Below are positions 61,636-64,000 of a stretch of 64,000 nt of DNA, in pieces. Under the pieces are notes generated by a model. The model ran no database searches and was not told the DNA's origin. It saw nothing but the letters and a program-made list of their open reading frames with translations. Location: the NCBI GenBank assembly GCA_003220225.1, contig QHRU01000033.1:62001-126000 (forward strand), given 5' to 3'. The stretch is from Candidatus Rokuibacteriota bacterium. GTDB lineage: Bacteria > Methylomirabilota > Methylomirabilia > Rokubacteriales > CSP1-6. Every line of letters begins with the position of its first letter. Position 1 is the stretch's first letter. Position numbers and translations under genes: made by a program.

Positions 61636-62553
61636 TCAGGGCTGCAGCGCCACGCGGACCGCCCGCTCGTCGAGCGTGAAGCCCATGCCGACCAGGATGT
61701 CGCGCAGCCGCGCGGCGAGCGCCGGCTTGAGGGCGAGCCGCGGTGGACGCGGATCGCCCATCGGCATGCCGATCATCTTGAACGCCGCCTTCATGCCGTG
61801 CACGTAGAGATGGTCGCCGAGGAAGTCGATCAGCGGGCTCACGTGGTGGAACGCCTTCTGCGCGCCAGGCAGGTCCTGCTTGTCGACGGCGAGGTTGAAC
61901 ACATCGGCCGAGACGCGCGGCGCGATGTTGGCGCAGACGGCCACCCAGCCCTCCGCGCCGACCACGAACGACTCGAAGCCGAGATACCCGCCGAAGACCG
62001 TCATGCGGTCGCCGCAGAGTCGCTGGATCTGTGTCACCCGGCGCACGTCGATCGTCGACTCCTTGATGTAGCGGATCGTGGCGACCTCGCTCAGCCGCTT
62101 GACGACCGGCGGCGTGAGGTCGAAGCCCCCCGACACCGGATGGTTGTAGAGCATCACGGGGATGGAGACGGCCTCGCCGATCCGCGTGAAGTGAGTGACG
62201 ATCTCTTCCTCGTCGAGCGCCGCGTAGTACGGCGTCATGACCATGACGCCGTCGGCGCCCAGGCGCTCGGCCGAGCGCGCGTAGCGGATGGCGTCGTTCG
62301 TGTTCTCGGCCGTGCAGCCGGGGACGACGGGCACACGGCCCGCCGCCTGCCTCACGACGGTCTCGACGACCTCGTCGCGCTCGTCGTCGCTGACTGACAG
62401 CGATTCGCCGGTGCTGCCGAGCGGGATGAGGCCGTGGATTCCCTCGGTGACCTGCAACTCGATCAGGCGGCGGAGCGCGTCAGCGTCGACGCGCCGGCCG
62501 TCGTGGGTGAACGGCGTCACGGTGACGGTGTACGTGCCGCGGAGCTTTCGCAT
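61636..62553 (-). CDS. dihydrodipicolinate synthase-family lyase, 305 aa
   Basis: A second class I lyase: TVTPFTHDGRRVDADALRRL, HGLIPLGSTGESLSVSDDER, Tyr in IPVMLYNHPVSGGFDLTPP and Lys in TIRYIKESTIDVRRVTQIQR. Gly at the start of DALRRLIELQ and the context next to a TRAP transporter recall sugar-acid or hydroxy-acid aldolases. It precedes dctP on the same strand but the transporter has its own promoter between them. Substrate unknown. Confidence 0.9.
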   Translation of the reverse strand: MRKLRGTYTVTVTPFTHDGRRVDADALRRLIELQVTEGIHGLIPLGSTGESLSVSDDERDEVVETVVRQAAGRVPVVPGCTAENTNDAIRYARSAERLGADGVMVMTPYYAALDEEEIVTHFTRIGEAVSIPVMLYNHPVSGGFDLTPPVVKRLSEVATIRYIKESTIDVRRVTQIQRLCGDRMTVFGGYLGFESFVVGAEGWVAVCANIAPRVSADVFNLAVDKQDLPGAQKAFHHVSPLIDFLGDHLYVHGMKAAFKMIGMPMGDPRPPRLALKPALAARLRDILVGMGFTLDERAVRVALQP

Positions 62554-62601
62554 GTCGCCTCCCGGTTGGTGCCCGGCTCGGTGACGCGCATTCTATACCG
62601 C

Positions 62602-63564
62602 ATGAGGATGACGGACACGCGGCGCCTGGGGCGCACGAAGGTCGCGGTGACCGTGCTCGGCTTCGGCGGCTCCCAGGTGGGCAACCTGCATCGCCCGGTT
62701 TCCGACGAGGACGCCGCCCGGGTGGTCGCCGCCGCGTGGGATCTCGGCATCCGCTATTTCGACACGGCACCGCTCTACGACCTGGGCGGCGGCGAGCGGC
62801 GCATGGGCGCGGCGCTGCGAGGTCGTTCGCGCGACGGCTACGTGCTGTCGACCAAGGTCGGCCGGCTGGTCGAAGCGCATGGCATCGCCTATGACTACAG
62901 CCGCGACGGCGTGCGGCGCTCGCTGGAGGCCAGCCTGGAGCGCCTCGGGCTCGAAAGGATCGACGTCGCCTTCATCCACGACATCGATCCGTACAACCAT
63001 GGGGCCGACCAGCCGCGCCGGTTTCGCGAGGCCATCGATGGCGCCTACCCGGCACTGGAGCGTCTGCGCAGGGACGGCGCGCTGGGCGCCATCGGCGTCG
63101 GCGTGAACTCGTGGCGCGTCTGCCGGGACGCCGTCGAGGCCGCCGACTTCGACTGCGTGCTGTTGGCGGGACGCTACACGCTGCTCGAGCAGGAAGCGCT
63201 CGCGTTCCTCTCCCTCTGCGAGCGCCGCGGCGTCGGCGTGATCGTCGGCGCACCGTACAACTCGGGGATCCTCGCGCGCGGCGCGGCGCCGGGCGCCCGA
63301 CACGACTACGCGGCGCCGGCGCCCCAGATCGCGGAGCGCGTGCGGAGGATCGAGGCGGTGTGCGCGCGCCACCGCGCGAGCCTCGGCGCCGCCGCGCTGC
63401 AGCTCCCGCTCGCCCACCCCGCGGTGGCCGCAGTGCTGCCGGGCGCGCGGAGCGCGGCGCACGTCGCGGCGAGCGTGCGCTGGCTCGGCGAGACGATCGC
63501 CGCCGCCTTCTGGCAGGAGCTGAAGCACGAGCGACTGCTCGACGCGAGCGCGCCGACGCCCTGA
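62602..63564 (+). CDS. aldo/keto reductase (D-threo-aldose/L-fucose dehydrogenase-like), 320 aa
   Basis: A TIM-barrel NAD(P)H oxidoreductase. The catalytic tetrad is Asp and Tyr in IRYFDTAPLYDLGGGERRMG, Lys in YVLSTKVGRLV and His in IDVAFIHDIDPYNHG. The sequence style matches the aldose 1-dehydrogenase/pyridoxal dehydrogenase subgroup. ATG 62602 is chosen over a long upstream extension that would overlap the divergent lyase. A TATACC box ends 3 nt before the ATG, so the transcript may be nearly leaderless. Confidence 0.9.
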   Translation: MRMTDTRRLGRTKVAVTVLGFGGSQVGNLHRPVSDEDAARVVAAAWDLGIRYFDTAPLYDLGGGERRMGAALRGRSRDGYVLSTKVGRLVEAHGIAYDYSRDGVRRSLEASLERLGLERIDVAFIHDIDPYNHGADQPRRFREAIDGAYPALERLRRDGALGAIGVGVNSWRVCRDAVEAADFDCVLLAGRYTLLEQEALAFLSLCERRGVGVIVGAPYNSGILARGAAPGARHDYAAPAPQIAERVRRIEAVCARHRASLGAAALQLPLAHPAVAAVLPGARSAAHVAASVRWLGETIAAAFWQELKHERLLDASAPTP

Positions 63565-63735
63565 CGGGCGCCCTCAGCCGCGGACGTCCTTCATCCTTCT
63601 CCCGGCGTACTGGCCGCGCACGCGGATCACGCGGTCGCGGCCCAGCCGCACGCTCGGCCCCACGACGCAAAACCAATTCGTCTGTACGACCGATCCACAC
63701 TCCCTACAAAGATTGTGATCCCCGCTCCTCGGGAA
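63565..63735. other. intergenic stretch with no supported gene
   Basis: Nothing here has a usable start. One minus-strand frame (about 63575-63705) encodes CRECGSVVQTNWFC and a basic tail but has no start codon after the upstream stop. Confidence 0.4.
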
Positions 63736-64000
63736 TCACCGCGCGGGATCGTTCGGCGGCAGCACCTCGCGGAAGACCGGCCGCTGCTTCCACTCCGGGA
63801 TCGGTGGCGTGCATCCCGGGGCCGGCGCGTACGGCGACGCCGACTCGAGGCGCATCGTCGGAATGTAGCGGGGGCAGTTCGGGAAGATCCGCGTCGCGCG
63901 CACGCGGACCACGAGCTGGGCGCCGGCGAACTCGGCGAGCAGCGGGTCCTCCTCGTGCAGCGTGGCCGTGCCGCTCACGCGCACGCGCTTGGGACGCTCG
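63736..64000 (-). CDS. pyridoxamine 5'-phosphate oxidase-family protein, C-terminal part
   Basis: The frame is open to the window edge. It shows RVSGTATLHEEDPLLAEFAG and LVVRVRATRIFPNCPRYIPT, the conserved end of this FMN-binding split-barrel subgroup (FPNCPRYI), then a tail PEWKQRPVFREVLPPNDPAR. The flavin-binding N-terminal half lies outside the window. Specific function unknown. Confidence 0.8.
   Translation of the reverse strand, partial: ERPKRVRVSGTATLHEEDPLLAEFAGAQLVVRVRATRIFPNCPRYIPTMRLESASPYAPAPGCTPPIPEWKQRPVFREVLPPNDPAR

Noticed and set aside
63575-63735. Frame after the PPOX-family TGA encoding CRECGSVVQTNWFC, possible second selenoprotein by UGA read-through
   Set aside because: The hairpin after this UGA has its loop only about 6 nt away, too close for a bacterial SECIS, and PPOX proteins of this type normally end near there. 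No start codon exists for a separate gene.

Overview
The window is about 64 kb of high-GC chromosomal DNA, roughly 70% G+C by eye, from a free-living bacterium. Start codons are mixed (ATG, GTG, TTG, at least one ATT and probably one CTG), and genes are packed with many ATGA/GTGA stop-start overlaps. The content (TRAP transporter with acyl-CoA catabolism, two DHDPS-family lyases, a xanthine-dehydrogenase-like enzyme, class-II DctM, orphan Dpp-type permeases, lipoproteins, HrcA/CIRCE control, a probable selenoprotein) fits an uncultured soil or subsurface lineage such as Rokubacteria/Methylomirabilota or a deltaproteobacterial relative. That placement is inference: no 16S gene is present.

Layout. 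1-10.2 kb: accessory and housekeeping genes, including mscL, an HNH nuclease, an ABC-F ATPase, a PPOX-family enzyme coupled to an AhpD-like CxxU selenoprotein, a drug-efflux MFS, an AlkA-type glycosylase and a KimA-type potassium importer. 10.2-14.8 kb: rpsF-ssb-rpsR-rplI and then dnaB, which carries two inteins. 15-17.2 kb: groES-groEL behind a consensus promoter and a perfect CIRCE operator. 17.2-26 kb: a 2-hydroxyacid dehydrogenase, an mrfA-mrfB DNA-repair pair, VanZ, two orphan peptide-type permeases and rlmD. 26-32.5 kb: a DciA-like protein, a TPR lipoprotein, a LolB-like lipoprotein, ispE, a 53-bp tandem repeat, tRNA-Gln, prs, rplY and pth. 32.6-34.9 kb: a hydrolase/membrane protein/antiporter operon. 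35-41.4 kb: the macromolecular-synthesis operon rpsU-mutS2-dnaG-rpoD, then tRNA-CAU. 41.5-44.05 kb: a zinc-ribbon coiled-coil protein, rnhA and rnpB.

Immediately after rnpB lies the remnant of an integrated element (44.04-48.37 kb): a truncated tyrosine integrase, a DsbA-like protein, a low-GC secreted protein of 730 residues and small membrane proteins. It is bounded by a short direct repeat of the rnpB 3' end. 48.4-64 kb holds transporters, a molybdopterin hydroxylase, a Dat-like aminotransferase, two DHDPS-family lyases, an enoyl-CoA hydratase, and a TRAP transporter with acyl-CoA dehydrogenase and CoA-transferase that looks like a carboxylate import-and-degradation operon.

The most notable points are: the CxxU selenoprotein with a textbook bacterial SECIS hairpin; a class 3 intein in the DnaB Walker A motif whose homing endonuclease has lost both catalytic acids, next to a mini-intein in the same gene; an AUU start codon for rpsR; the att-flanked island at rnpB; dispersed repeats fused to the 3' ends of genes and supplying TAG stops; and DnaA-box-like 9-mers upstream of both dnaB and the rpsU-dnaG operon.
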